A stretch of DNA of 27,791 nucleotides. Origin: Planctomycetota bacterium. Lineage in GTDB: Bacteria; Planctomycetota; Planctomycetia; Pirellulales; Lacipirellulaceae. A program made the translations under genes and the position numbers. Shown here piece after piece: positions 15,930-24,817 of this stretch; position 1 is the stretch's first letter, and the number at the start of each line of letters is the position of its first letter. The notes under the pieces were generated by a model that ran no database searches, had not been told where the DNA came from, and saw only the letters and a program-made list of their open reading frames with translations. The DNA lies in NCBI GenBank assembly GCA_013151315.1, contig JAADIN010000067.1, positions 1 to 27,791 of the forward strand, written 5' to 3'.

Positions 15930-18377
15930 CTACCACTTGCTCATTTCCTTGAGCAGCAAATTCCATTGCTGCCGATTGAAATTGGTTGCCAGTTTGAAGT
16001 CGGTATCCGTCGGTAACGTATCTAACATCAATTTTGCTTGTTCGATGGTGCCTCTCGCTTTAACGGGTTGATTCAAACGGCTCCAACAATTGGCAATATG
16101 GACAAAGCTTTCCAGTACAAAGGGTTCGTTTTGATACAAAGTTGAAACATTGGAGTACGCCTTACGAGCTTCTTCGTAGCGTTTCAATTGAAACAGCACC
16201 GATCCTTGCATCATGTAGCAGTTGCGCAGTAAGGCCCGTCGAAGATCGCTGCCTTCCTCTTGACCGACATCCAAGGAAATCATTCGCTGGACGACTAGGT
16301 AGTATTGCAGGGCCGCTTCAAGATTTTGGTCTCTCAGCTTGCGGTTTTTTTGACGCTCGTTCTCAGTCTTTGCTTCCCGAATTTTTTTGGCAGGCTTCTC
16401 TGCTGCACTATGGTACGAACGGGCAATGATATACCGGCTGAGAATTGCTTGCGGAGCTTCTGGGTAGCGTAGAATAGCCTCGTCGAGTTCTTTGATCGCC
16501 TCTTCAAACCGTCCCAAGTCGTGATAAAGTTCTCCGATTGCGAACAGCGAGTCGCGCCATTCGGGGCTGCTTGGTTTGAGTCCTTCGTCCCTTTTGTTGG
16601 TGAGTAGTAGCTTCTCAGCCTTTTCGTGGTTGCCAATCTGTCGATAGGCCCGTACACAATCGAGACGAGCCTGATAAACGTCGGCATCACGAGGATGCAT
16701 TTCGATGCACTCCTCGAACGAAGCGATTGCTTTTTCGGTCTGGTTGCTCGCCAACAGCGACTGCCCTAGTCGCAGCAGGGCGCGCGCCTTATGGCTACGC
16801 GCCTCATGATGCAAGTACTCTTCTAAAACGCTCGCAGCGTGAGTGTAACTTTGTCCTTGGTAGTAGTTTTCAGCAGAGGTCCACAGATCCTCGGGGAACT
16901 CACGGGTTGCAAATCTCAGCTTTGCCAAAATTTCAAAGTCTCGGCCGGCAGCTCGGAGGTGATATCGCCCCCTTTTAGAGATTTCCTCTCCATGTCGGTC
17001 ACTCACTCGCGAGGCTTGCTCTATTTCTGAGGTTCCCCACATTTGGTGAGTCCTGCCTCGCAGTTCCGTCACTTCGACCTGATCGAAAACTGGCGGAAAC
17101 TGGTTGAGTAGGGTCATGGCATGTTCGAATTGCTCCTGTTCGACAAAATAGGCGTGGGCATGAAGCAGATGCTTTCGCAGTTTCGAAAGTGGCAGCAAGC
17201 GATTGACATACGACAACGGCTCGCCCACCGCTTCCAAAACCGACCGATAGTCGGCCAGGGCGAGCTTGGTATTTCCTCGTACCCTCTCCAAGTCGCCCTT
17301 GGTTAGCGTGGCAACGATACTTTCCGAAGTGTCGCCAAACAGCTTGCCGATGCGGTCGTATTTGTCGATGGCAGCGGGGATGTCTCCCGAGAGTTCCTTG
17401 CACCGGCCGATCCAGTACATCGCCTGTCGGGTCAGTTCGCCATTGAGCGGATCTTGACGCTGCGCCTCGCGCAGATCCTCGATTGCCTGATGGATTCGGT
17501 CGGCTCGGTCCTTGCTCCCCTTCGGCAATTGCTCGGCTACCGAAAGCTCGAGTTGTCCTGAGATGCTCAGCGCAAGAGCCTGCAAGGTTTTGTTTTCTTT
17601 TGCTAGGTTTTCTCTTACCGAAGTGAGTACGGTACGCGATTCTTCGGTTTTTCCAAGCTGCCTCAGAATATCCACTTGCGTGATCTGAGCCATCGTCCGA
17701 CGTTTTTCGACCAGAGAGTCGTCGCTCAGCAGCGATTGGTTGTACTTGAGTGCCGACTCCAAGTCGGGTTCCGGAATTCCTAGATAGGCTTCGGACAGGA
17801 GGGCATGGATTTCTGTGATTGGCATCTGGGGGTCGTCCAGCAACTCTTTCAGTACGTCGATTCCTGCCTGGGGTTGATTTCCGCGGATGAGGCTTTGCCC
17901 CAAGAGAAAGTTCAACTGGCCATCTCGTACCGGCGGCACGTCAAGCGAACGTGCTTTTTGCAAGTAACGGGCAGCCACGAGATGCATTGCCCGCCTACGA
18001 TCAGCAGACCATTCCAGATCCGCCTCTGCAGCTTTGACGGCTCCTAACACAAATAACGAGCCACCTAGTCCGTAGGGCTCGTCCTTCTTTTTCTGCATCC
18101 GTCCGACGATGCTGCGAGCTTCTTCGAAGTTCTCGTTGTCCATCGCTTCTAGAGCTCGAGCGAGGGTTGCTAGGTTTTCGTCGCCAACCGCCAGATGCGC
18201 CAGATAACTCCATGCCGTAAATGTTCCGCCCAAAGCAACAAACGCGAGTGAACCTACGAGCGCCATGCGCAACCGACTCACTCTCGCCCAATGGACGAGG
18301 CGATCGAGACGACCTTGGCCTTTTGCTGCTTTTTCGGCAGTGGCTTTTTCGTCGGTTGGTGTTGAGTCGTCGGCCAT
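15930..18377 (-). CDS. Membrane-anchored TPR-repeat protein, unknown function
   Basis: The 815-residue product has a short basic N-terminus (1-36), a single membrane helix (about 37-61: MALVGSLAFVALGGTFTAWS) and then a long helical-repeat domain. Many TPR signatures are visible, for example RFEEAIKELDEAILRYPEAP, TEKAIASFEECIEMHPRDAD and RYEEARKAYSNVSTLYQNEP. The basic residues before the helix predict that the TPR part faces the periplasm or the interior of a membrane system. It probably acts as a protein-binding scaffold. A motility role is suggested only by the neighbouring genes. The ATG at 18377 is preferred; the upstream TTG frame to 18509 is built partly from a repeat. Confidence 0.75.
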   Translation of the reverse strand: MADDSTPTDEKATAEKAAKGQGRLDRLVHWARVSRLRMALVGSLAFVALGGTFTAWSYLAHLAVGDENLATLARALEAMDNENFEEARSIVGRMQKKKDEPYGLGGSLFVLGAVKAAEADLEWSADRRRAMHLVAARYLQKARSLDVPPVRDGQLNFLLGQSLIRGNQPQAGIDVLKELLDDPQMPITEIHALLSEAYLGIPEPDLESALKYNQSLLSDDSLVEKRRTMAQITQVDILRQLGKTEESRTVLTSVRENLAKENKTLQALALSISGQLELSVAEQLPKGSKDRADRIHQAIEDLREAQRQDPLNGELTRQAMYWIGRCKELSGDIPAAIDKYDRIGKLFGDTSESIVATLTKGDLERVRGNTKLALADYRSVLEAVGEPLSYVNRLLPLSKLRKHLLHAHAYFVEQEQFEHAMTLLNQFPPVFDQVEVTELRGRTHQMWGTSEIEQASRVSDRHGEEISKRGRYHLRAAGRDFEILAKLRFATREFPEDLWTSAENYYQGQSYTHAASVLEEYLHHEARSHKARALLRLGQSLLASNQTEKAIASFEECIEMHPRDADVYQARLDCVRAYRQIGNHEKAEKLLLTNKRDEGLKPSSPEWRDSLFAIGELYHDLGRFEEAIKELDEAILRYPEAPQAILSRYIIARSYHSAAEKPAKKIREAKTENERQKNRKLRDQNLEAALQYYLVVQRMISLDVGQEEGSDLRRALLRNCYMMQGSVLFQLKRYEEARKAYSNVSTLYQNEPFVLESFVHIANCWSRLNQPVKARGTIEQAKLMLDTLPTDTDFKLATNFNRQQWNLLLKEMSKW

Positions 18378-18480
18378 TTCCGTATGCGCACAAAGGAGAA
18401 GCAAAGGAAGAAGAGGGGAGGGCTTGTAGCGAAAAAAGCCTGCTGTCGTCAATCCCAGCAGAGGCAAAAGAATGGCCGCG

Positions 18481-18549
18481 ACAAAAGAAAAATAGCCGCG
18501 ATTTGACAAATCGTCGGAGTACCCCGGTGATCTGTCAGATTGCGGCTAT
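18481..18549 (-). terminator. Paired palindromic repeats forming a rho-independent-like terminator
   Basis: Two inverted copies of the GATCTGTCAGATC unit (18492-18519 and 18522-18549) make a long hairpin with a few mismatches. On the minus strand the hairpin is followed by TTTTTCTTTTGT. It stands just downstream of the hydrolase gene and upstream of the TPR gene, so it would stop minus-strand transcription from the hydrolase gene. Confidence 0.7.
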
Positions 18550-18575
18550 GGGCGCAAGCGTGAAATGCGAGAATG

Positions 18576-19337
18576 CTAGCTAGCCGAGGCGACTGGTACC
18601 GGGCAAACCCGTTCCATGATCCAGTGGTCGACGTCCGATAGCATGGTCGTGGTCAATTCATCACCGGCCGGATAGAGTCGCAATGAAAGCGAAGAGCCGG
18701 CAAAGTGTAACAGTCGCACGTTTTCCATCACGTGACTGAGAGAATACTTGTCCTGATCTGGGGAGACGGACAGCAGCAGAGGCAGTTTTCGAGCTTCGGT
18801 GATTCGCTTGAGTGGACTTTCTCCCGTTGGCATGGGCCCGCCCAGGGAGATCGCGCCGGCAAACTGATCGGGATGCTCTAGCCCCAGCCGAAGCGCCATC
18901 GTGCCTCCCTCGGCAACTCCAGCAACAAAAATCCTCTCCGGATGGATACGAAAACGATCCTGAGCCATGTCGATGCAATGTTTGACCCGCTCGTAAGCTT
19001 CGGCAATCGATCGGGACGACTGCTCCCACTGAAAAGCCCCGCGACGCCCCTCGGTTTGAATGGTTCCACGCGGTGCCACGGCAACATAGTTGCGAACACT
19101 GACCAATGGCATCACCTCTCGCAACTCCTGCTCATTGCTGGAATGCCCGTGCAGCCAAACGATTAGGGGATAGGAGTAGCCTTGCTCGTAGTGAATAGGG
19201 GCGAACAGGCAATGAGATACCCCCGCACAGCGCAAGTCGCTCTGCGGAGAAATTTCAAGCTCGCCTAACCAATCAAAATTACTAGGGGAAGAGAGCGAGG
19301 GCAGAACAGCTTCGGCAGGCAACGGCGAACGATTCAT
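18576..19337 (-). CDS. Alpha/beta-hydrolase of the phospholipase/carboxylesterase type, probable pseudoenzyme
   Basis: The 253-residue product follows the esterase/phospholipase (Abhydrolase_2-like) layout: a strand and oxyanion motif YPLIVWLHGHSSNE (about 56-69), VAVAPRGT, the nucleophile-elbow region RIFVAGVAEGGTMALRLGLE (135-154), and a late LYPAGDELTTTML segment (about 221-233). The elbow should be GxSxG, but Ser is replaced by Ala142 (codon GCC at 18912-18914). The catalytic His expected after 'G' in the last segment is Asp226. So it is unlikely to hydrolyse esters and may bind a ligand or partner. The frame is intact over the full family length, which argues against a decaying gene. No motility link is visible. 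Confidence 0.72.
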   Translation of the reverse strand: MNRSPLPAEAVLPSLSSPSNFDWLGELEISPQSDLRCAGVSHCLFAPIHYEQGYSYPLIVWLHGHSSNEQELREVMPLVSVRNYVAVAPRGTIQTEGRRGAFQWEQSSRSIAEAYERVKHCIDMAQDRFRIHPERIFVAGVAEGGTMALRLGLEHPDQFAGAISLGGPMPTGESPLKRITEARKLPLLLSVSPDQDKYSLSHVMENVRLLHFAGSSLSLRLYPAGDELTTTMLSDVDHWIMERVCPVPVASAS

Positions 19338-19634
19338 AATGCGAGGGGGAGCAGAAAAGTTGCGACGGACTGGGCCAATAAAAAGCTACGCCTGCGCCAT
19401 TGCAACTCGACATCACTTCCGTGACAAACGACCAAGCACTCGCCAGCAATGCTATCAAAAAGCCTACTGGAAGGCGTGAGACACATTCTTTATCTCAAAC
19501 GTGCAATACAATTGGCCGTCGAATGGCGTAACGTCTGGGGGTTGTAAACCAGCCACAGAAGGATGTCAACGCCATGCCCCACATTTAGGCAGATCGCCGC
19601 CAATGCTAGCACGGGTGGCGGATTTTTCCGTCCG
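19338..19634. other. Intergenic region without a recognisable gene
   Basis: About 300 bp between the hydrolase and malate dehydrogenase genes. I see no convincing reading frame, RNA gene or promoter. A short hairpin, CCGCCA/TGGCGG (19597-19621), is followed by ATTTTT on the plus strand, but no plus-strand gene precedes it. Confidence 0.5.
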
Positions 19635-19681
19635 CAATCCGAATTCCACAATCCAAATTCCACAATCCGCAATCCGCAATC
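19635..19681. repeat. 7-bp tandem repeat abutting the mdh stop codon
   Basis: Seven-base units run head to tail: CAATCCG, AATTCCA, CAATCCA, AATTCCA, CAATCCG, CAATCCG, CAATCAT. The last unit runs into the malate dehydrogenase stop codon. No hairpin is evident. Such arrays can change in length between strains. Confidence 0.75.
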
Positions 19682-20621
19682 ATAGAAGGCCTGCCATTGT
19701 CGCGACGAGCTCCTTGACCGCATCGACGCTCTTCTGAAAGGCGACCCGTTCGTCGTCGGTCAACGTCAATTCAACAATTCGTTCGACGCCACCCGATCCG
19801 AGCACGACGGGAACCCCTACGTAGTATCCGCCGACGCTATATTCTTTGTCGCAGAGAGCTGCACAAGGAATCAGCCGTTTTTTGTCGCGGACAATCGCTT
19901 CGACCATCTGCGTCGTCGCTGCGGCCGGAGCGTAGTAGGCGCTGCCCGTTTTTAGGAGGCTCACAATTTCGGCACCCCCTTTTCGGGTTCGGTCGACAAT
20001 CTCTTCGAGCCGGGCCGAGTCGATCAATTGCAACACGGGGATTCCTCCGACCGAAGTGCAGCTGGGGATCGGAACCATCGTGTCGCCGTGGCCGCCCATC
20101 AACAGGGCTGAAACATCCTCGACGCTGACGCCCAATTCCATGGCTAAGAAAGTTCGATAGCGGGCCGTGTCGAGGACACCCGCTTGGCCGATCACTCGCG
20201 CCGAGGGGAAGCCCGTAACTTGCAATGCACGCTGTACCATCGCATCAAGCGGGTTGCTCACCACAATGACAACAGCGTCTTTGCTCGTTTTTTTGATCTC
20301 TTCGCAAACGCTCGTCATGATTTTGGCGTTGGTGGCGAGCAGATCGTCGCGGCTCATTCCTGGCTTCCGCGGTATGCCGGCCGTGATGACGACGACGTCG
20401 CTTCCCGCCGTGTCGTCATAGTTGGTCGTGCCAACGATATTCGAATCGAATCCCACGACTGGCGAGGCTTGCATGAGGTCAAGCGCTTTGCCTTTGGGCA
20501 TGTCTTCGGTTTGGGGGATGTCGAGCAGGACAATATCGCCCAGTTCGGCAGCAGCGCACCAGTGTGCAGTCGTCGCTCCTACATTTCCAGCACCAATAAT
20601 ACTGATCTTGGCACGCCGCAT
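19680..20621 (-). CDS. mdh: NAD-dependent malate dehydrogenase
   Basis: This enzyme interconverts malate and oxaloacetate with NAD in the citric acid cycle. The 313-residue product belongs to the LDH-like MDH group. It has the nucleotide-binding motif IGAGNVGATTA (about 9-19), AGIPRKPGMSRDDLL (81-95) with Arg85 and Arg91 for substrate binding, VSNPLD (121-126), and the catalytic His178 in GGHGDTMVP. Arg85 in this loop is typical of malate rather than lactate dehydrogenase, where Gln is found. Length is normal and the frame is intact. It is on the same strand as its neighbours but separated from both by repeats, so it is probably transcribed alone. Confidence 0.95.
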   Translation of the reverse strand: MRRAKISIIGAGNVGATTAHWCAAAELGDIVLLDIPQTEDMPKGKALDLMQASPVVGFDSNIVGTTNYDDTAGSDVVVITAGIPRKPGMSRDDLLATNAKIMTSVCEEIKKTSKDAVVIVVSNPLDAMVQRALQVTGFPSARVIGQAGVLDTARYRTFLAMELGVSVEDVSALLMGGHGDTMVPIPSCTSVGGIPVLQLIDSARLEEIVDRTRKGGAEIVSLLKTGSAYYAPAAATTQMVEAIVRDKKRLIPCAALCDKEYSVGGYYVGVPVVLGSGGVERIVELTLTDDERVAFQKSVDAVKELVATMAGLL

Positions 20622-20726
20622 GGTTTGGAATCCTTCGTTGGTTGAGAGGTTGGGAATTTATTAGCCGAAAGCCTCTATCACCGTAGCCTAGAGCATCGTT
20701 TAGGGGAAGGAGCTTGGCATGGGAAA

Positions 20727-20802
20727 TACAAGCACGACGCGCAAGCGAGTGTGTCCGTCCCAAGGCGCAGGAAAACACACTCGCTTGCGCGTCGTGCTTG
20801 TA
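20727..20802. repeat. Perfect 28-bp inverted repeat between the thioredoxin-like gene and mdh
   Basis: Arms at 20727-20754 and 20775-20802 are perfect inverted copies starting TACAAGCACGACGCGCAAGC, around a 20-bp loop. It begins five bases past the stop of the thioredoxin-like gene and would fold into a very stable hairpin on either strand. Its translation gives a peptide with STTRKRV, which I recall as a frequent spurious small protein in planctomycete annotations. Confidence 0.9.
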
Positions 20803-20806
20803 GGCT

Positions 20807-21376
20807 TCAGCGGAGCTTCGTCGCTGGATCGTCGAGCCAAGCGAATCGCTTCAACGCAGCTCGCATTCCGGCCACGAGCTCTGAGGCAGATTGACGGCCT
20901 ACCAACCGATTCAGCACCTGCCCTCGGGACGAGACAAACTGGATGGTCGGGTAACCCGAGACCGAGAATTGTTCGCAAACCTCTTTTTCGCGGTCTGCAT
21001 CGACGAGTACGCAGACAAAATTTCCCGCCATCTGGGCAACTTCGGGATCGACAAATGCCGTTTCTTCCATCTCGTGACAATAGGTACACCAGTCGGCGGT
21101 GAAGAAGAGCAGGCAGGGCAGCCCTTTTTCTGTTGCTAGGTCGCGGCCCGCTTCAACCTCGTTGACAAAGAGTAGCTCGCCTCGCTGGGTAAGCAGTTTT
21201 GATTGAACGCCTGCAAGGGCGGTCAAGGAGGCAGCATTTTGCTCGGCTCGCTGGCAGCCCGAGACTGCTAGCGCCAGCACGACAAGAAAAGTCATGACCA
21301 ACGATGAAACGCGAACCAAGGCAAATTGCCCGTATTCGACCCCTTGAGATTGCTGGTACTGCTGGTCGTTCGACAT
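20807..21376 (-). CDS. Thioredoxin-like lipoprotein
   Basis: This is a 189-residue protein with a hydrophobic signal (about 25-40) ending in a lipobox LAVSGC (Cys41), so it is probably lipid-anchored. A thioredoxin fold follows, with LPCLLFFTADWCTYCHEMEE (active-site Cys97 and Cys100), DADREKEVCEQFSVSGYPTIQF with the cis-Pro near 143, and a C-terminal helix. WCxxCHxME resembles the DsbD C-terminal domain and thioredoxin_7-like proteins that reduce or carry disulfides outside the cytoplasm. The exact partner is unknown. The N-terminus before the signal is long (about 25 residues), so a start at the internal ATG (21295) is possible. It is divergent from flhA. Confidence 0.85.
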   Translation of the reverse strand: MSNDQQYQQSQGVEYGQFALVRVSSLVMTFLVVLALAVSGCQRAEQNAASLTALAGVQSKLLTQRGELLFVNEVEAGRDLATEKGLPCLLFFTADWCTYCHEMEETAFVDPEVAQMAGNFVCVLVDADREKEVCEQFSVSGYPTIQFVSSRGQVLNRLVGRQSASELVAGMRAALKRFAWLDDPATKLR

Positions 21377-21392
21377 TTAGACTTCTCTCGTC

Positions 21393-21398
21393 ATTATA
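21393..21398 (-). promoter_or_regulatory. Possible -10 element of the thioredoxin-like gene
   Basis: TATAAT reads perfectly on the minus strand about 17 bases before the ATG. No good -35 box lies at the right distance, and the implied leader is only about ten bases. Weak evidence. Confidence 0.3.
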
Positions 21399-21519
21399 AG
21401 AGCCCACTCTTCAATGCACTCTGCGGGAATTGTGAGAGCGGGCTGGACACTTAGCGGAGCCTTCCCTACGATCCGGCCCTCTCATCTACCCCTTTTCTTT
21501 TCGACAGTCGGAGGCCACG

Positions 21520-23595
21520 ATGGCTTCAGAGGTGTCGGGCATGGCGGGCTTGCTCCGTCGTGGCCAGGATCTCATTTTGCCGATTGCCATGGTTGCCAGC
21601 GTGCTGGTGATCTTGGTGCCCCTACCGCCGTCTCTCATGGACGTGCTGTTGGCTGGAAATATCACGATCGCGGTGATCGTGCTGTTGACCACTATCTATG
21701 TGCGCTCACCGCTTGAGTTCAGCATCTTTCCGGCACTATTGCTTGCCACGACCCTGGCGAGGCTTGTGCTGAACGTCGCCACCACGCGGCTGATTCTTAC
21801 TCGCGCTGCGACCGACAAGCTCGAGGCCGCCGGCGGAGTGATCACGGCATTTGCCGACTTTGTAGCAGGCGATAAGGTCGTCGTCGGGCTCATTATCTTT
21901 ATCATTATCGTGGTGATCCAGTTTGTCGTGATTACCAAGGGTGCCACACGGATCAGCGAAGTCGCGGCCCGATTTGCCTTAGATGGAATGCCCGGCAAGC
22001 AAATGGCGATCGACGCCGACCTCAATGCCGGCATCATCGACGAACACGAAGCGCGGGAACGCCGCGAAGAGATTACCCAGCAGGCTGACTTCTACGGGGC
22101 CATGGATGGTGCCAGCAAGTTTGTCCGAGGCGATGCCATTGCCGGGATTGTCATCACGGTGATCAACATTTTGGGCGGCCTGTTCATCGGCATGGTCGAA
22201 TACGATATGCCTCTTATGGAAGCCGGCGCGTTGTTCACCCGGCTCACCATCGGAGACGGCTTGGTAAGCCAGGTGCCAGCGTTTTTGGTTTCGCTCGCCG
22301 CCGGCCTCTTGGTCACTCGCAGCACTCGCAAATCTAATTTGCCACAGGAATTTATCAGCCAGCTCTTCTCTCGCCCGCAAGCGATGGCCATTGCGGGCGG
22401 TTTTCTGGCCGTGTTGATCACCACCGACTTGCCACGCATGCCGCTAATGATCCTCTGCGGAGCTTGCCTGGGAATATCGCGACTCCTAGTACAAAAAGAA
22501 GCCCGCGAACTTTCCGAACAAGAGCAAGTCGAAAAACAGGAGCCCGAGACCGAAGAGCGGATCGAGGATTTCCTGACCGTCGACCCCATGGAAGTCGAAG
22601 TCGGCGTCGGACTTATTCGACTGGCCGATCCCAAACGGGGCGGCGATCTGCTTGAACGGGTCCAACGAGTCCGTCAGGGCGTTGCCAGCGAGATCGGCAT
22701 CATCATGCCGAAGGTTCGCATTCGCGATAACATGCGACTCGATCCCAATGAATACCGGATCAAAATCGCCGACATGCCGGTCGCGCAAGACGCAATCGAA
22801 CCGGGGCACCTGTTGGCAATCGACTCGGGAATGACGACCGGGAAAATCGATGGTCTCCCAACCAAAGACCCGGCTTTTGGCACCGAAGCCCTCTGGATCA
22901 TTCCCGCCTTGCAAGACCAAGCCGAAATTCTTGGCTACACCGTCGTCGAGCCGGGTGCCGTGTTGGCGACGCATCTTACCGAAATTTGTCGTCGCCACGC
23001 CGACGAAATTCTCTCGCGCGACGCGACCAAGCATCTCATCGACGAACTGAAACAAACGCAACCGGCAGTCGTCGATGAGTTGATCCCCAGCGCGATGTCG
23101 CTGGCCGAAGTGCAGGGCGTACTGCAAATACTGCTTCGCGAGCAGGTCTCGATACGGCAGTTGGCGCTCATCCTCGAAACTCTGGGCGACTACGCTGGGC
23201 GTACCAAAGATCCAGTCTTGCTCACCGAGTATGTGCGACACCGCTTGGCACGTCAGATTTGCACTCGTTATCGCAACGACGAAGGACAACTGCATGTCAT
23301 CGCGCTCGACCCGGCGATGGAGGACCGGATTCGAGCCGGTTTCGAACACACCGACCGCGGGCTAATCATCCGCATGTCGCCGCAAGCGATCGAGGCGACC
23401 TGCAAATCGATTTCCGACGAAGTCCTCAAGCTCACCACCGCCCATCACACGCCGATCGTCTTGGTAAGCCCTCAGACGAGAGCAGCACTCAAGCAGATCG
23501 TCGAAAACCACCTCCCCCAATTGGTCGTCATGAGTTTCAACGAGGTCACACGCGACACGCAAATCGTAACCCTCGGCATGGCAAGCGATTCGTAA
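21520..23595 (+). CDS. flhA: Flagellar biosynthesis protein FlhA, export gate
   Basis: FlhA is the main export-gate protein of the flagellar type III system. It lies in the inner membrane and has a large cytoplasmic domain that receives substrates and chaperones. The 691-residue product has about eight membrane helices in the first 320 residues. It carries the FHIPEP signature region (ATRISEVAARFALDGMPGKQ, then MAIDADLNAGII, about 142-170) and a soluble domain from about 340 to the end. Length is normal. GGAGG lies five bases before the ATG. It is the first gene of the plus-strand flhA-flhF-flhG-fliA group. flhB is not seen upstream. Confidence 0.97.
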   Translation: MASEVSGMAGLLRRGQDLILPIAMVASVLVILVPLPPSLMDVLLAGNITIAVIVLLTTIYVRSPLEFSIFPALLLATTLARLVLNVATTRLILTRAATDKLEAAGGVITAFADFVAGDKVVVGLIIFIIIVVIQFVVITKGATRISEVAARFALDGMPGKQMAIDADLNAGIIDEHEARERREEITQQADFYGAMDGASKFVRGDAIAGIVITVINILGGLFIGMVEYDMPLMEAGALFTRLTIGDGLVSQVPAFLVSLAAGLLVTRSTRKSNLPQEFISQLFSRPQAMAIAGGFLAVLITTDLPRMPLMILCGACLGISRLLVQKEARELSEQEQVEKQEPETEERIEDFLTVDPMEVEVGVGLIRLADPKRGGDLLERVQRVRQGVASEIGIIMPKVRIRDNMRLDPNEYRIKIADMPVAQDAIEPGHLLAIDSGMTTGKIDGLPTKDPAFGTEALWIIPALQDQAEILGYTVVEPGAVLATHLTEICRRHADEILSRDATKHLIDELKQTQPAVVDELIPSAMSLAEVQGVLQILLREQVSIRQLALILETLGDYAGRTKDPVLLTEYVRHRLARQICTRYRNDEGQLHVIALDPAMEDRIRAGFEHTDRGLIIRMSPQAIEATCKSISDEVLKLTTAHHTPIVLVSPQTRAALKQIVENHLPQLVVMSFNEVTRDTQIVTLGMASDS

Positions 23596-23659
23596 GCAAT
23601 GTAGTTAGCGCCGTCGGCCACGACGGACCCCCAAAACAAGCGTCACCACCAAAAAAACT

Positions 23660-24817
23660 ATGCAAATCAAAACCTTTCGCGCCAAAACCATGCAACAAGC
23701 CCTCAACCTCGTTCGCCGCGAGCTAGGTCCCGAGGCCACGGTATTGCACACGCGTGAGCTCAACAGCGGCCTGATAAGTCGCTACCTCAAAGGCAGAGAA
23801 TACGAGATCGCCGCTTCGACCGAAGTCCGCGTCCCCGCTCGCCTGCCGCAAGCAGTGACATACGAAGCGTCTCCCTCGAGCCTTCCTACGCCAGCTTTCG
23901 AAACCGACTATCGCAGCAAGTATCGCGATGATTTTCAGGAACGAAGTTTTCAGCAGCCGAACGAAGGCCTCGAAGAGTTGCATTCGCTTGCCGAAAGACT
24001 CCGCTATAGGGCTAGTGCTAGGCCGCCAAGCCAAGTCCCCGATGCGATCTTTCAAGTGTACACCGACATGATCGAATCGGATGTTGAGGAAAGCATCGCC
24101 CAGGAGTTGATGAAACACTTGCAAAGCGAAACGGGGATAAATACCCATAGCTCCGATGCCCTGCAAACGGAACTTGCCCGGATGCTGCAGAACGAATTGA
24201 CGGTCACGGGGCCTATCAATGTCGAAGCAGGGCAGGGGCGTGTTGTTGCTTTGGTAGGGCCCACGGGCGTCGGCAAAACTACGACTATCGCCAAGCTTGC
24301 CGCAAACTTTCGGCTCCGTGAAAACCGGCGCGTTGGACTCATCACGGTCGACACCTATCGCATCGCAGCCGTCGAGCAGCTTCGCACCTATGCCGAGATC
24401 ATCGATCTGCCAATGGAAGTCGTCAGCACGCCGCGCGAAATGCGTGATGCCATCGCGCGAATGCGAGACTTCGATCTGGTACTCATGGATACCGCGGGCC
24501 GCAGTCCTCGTGATGAGGTCAAAATCCAGGAACTCAAATCGATGCTTGCCGAGGCCGAGCCGGCAGAAATTCACTTGGTACTCAGCGCCGTCGGTGGCGC
24601 GAAGAGCCTCAAGACAACGGCCGAGCGTTTCGCCGCGGTGGGAACGACTTCGCTACTGATTACCAAACTCGACGAAGCAACCTGCCTCGGCAACCTGCTC
24701 TCAGTAACTCGCAGCAGCGGCTTGCCAATCAGCTACCTCACCGATGGCCAAAATGTCCCCGACGATATCCAAGTTGCTAAGGAAGATGCTTTGGCAAGTC
24801 TGATCCTTGCCCATTAG
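23660..24817 (+). CDS. flhF: Flagellar SRP-type GTPase FlhF
   Basis: FlhF is an SRP-family GTPase that places new flagella in the cell. The 385-residue product begins with MQIKTFRAKTMQQALNLVRR, the usual FlhF start. A variable linker follows (about 60-120), then an N domain (about 125-185) and a GTPase G domain with GPTGVGKTTTIAKL (about 200-213), VDTYRIAAVEQL, MDTAGRSPRDE and ITKLDEA. All GTP-binding motifs look intact. It starts 64 bp after flhA with no evident Shine-Dalgarno sequence. Its TAG stop lies within the first arm of a 27-bp inverted repeat. Confidence 0.95.
   Translation: MQIKTFRAKTMQQALNLVRRELGPEATVLHTRELNSGLISRYLKGREYEIAASTEVRVPARLPQAVTYEASPSSLPTPAFETDYRSKYRDDFQERSFQQPNEGLEELHSLAERLRYRASARPPSQVPDAIFQVYTDMIESDVEESIAQELMKHLQSETGINTHSSDALQTELARMLQNELTVTGPINVEAGQGRVVALVGPTGVGKTTTIAKLAANFRLRENRRVGLITVDTYRIAAVEQLRTYAEIIDLPMEVVSTPREMRDAIARMRDFDLVLMDTAGRSPRDEVKIQELKSMLAEAEPAEIHLVLSAVGGAKSLKTTAERFAAVGTTSLLITKLDEATCLGNLLSVTRSSGLPISYLTDGQNVPDDIQVAKEDALASLILAH

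Noticed and set aside
18378..18509. Signal-like extension of the TPR protein from a TTG
   Set aside because: It begins inside a palindromic repeat and would put a second hydrophobic segment before the clear membrane helix; the ATG at 18377 is simpler, though the extension is not excluded.
19597..19627. Hairpin CCGCCA/TGGCGG followed by ATTTTT
   Set aside because: It would terminate plus-strand transcription, but no plus-strand gene lies upstream; the stem is only 6 bp.
20719..21102. 127-residue plus-strand frame with STTRKRV
   Set aside because: It is produced by the 28-bp inverted repeat and the antisense of the thioredoxin-like gene.
21462..21478. GG-N10-GC-like pattern in the flhA upstream region (around GGGAATTGTGAGAGC and nearby GGs)
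   Set aside because: Only the dinucleotide spacing fits; the flanking sigma-54 consensus bases do not.
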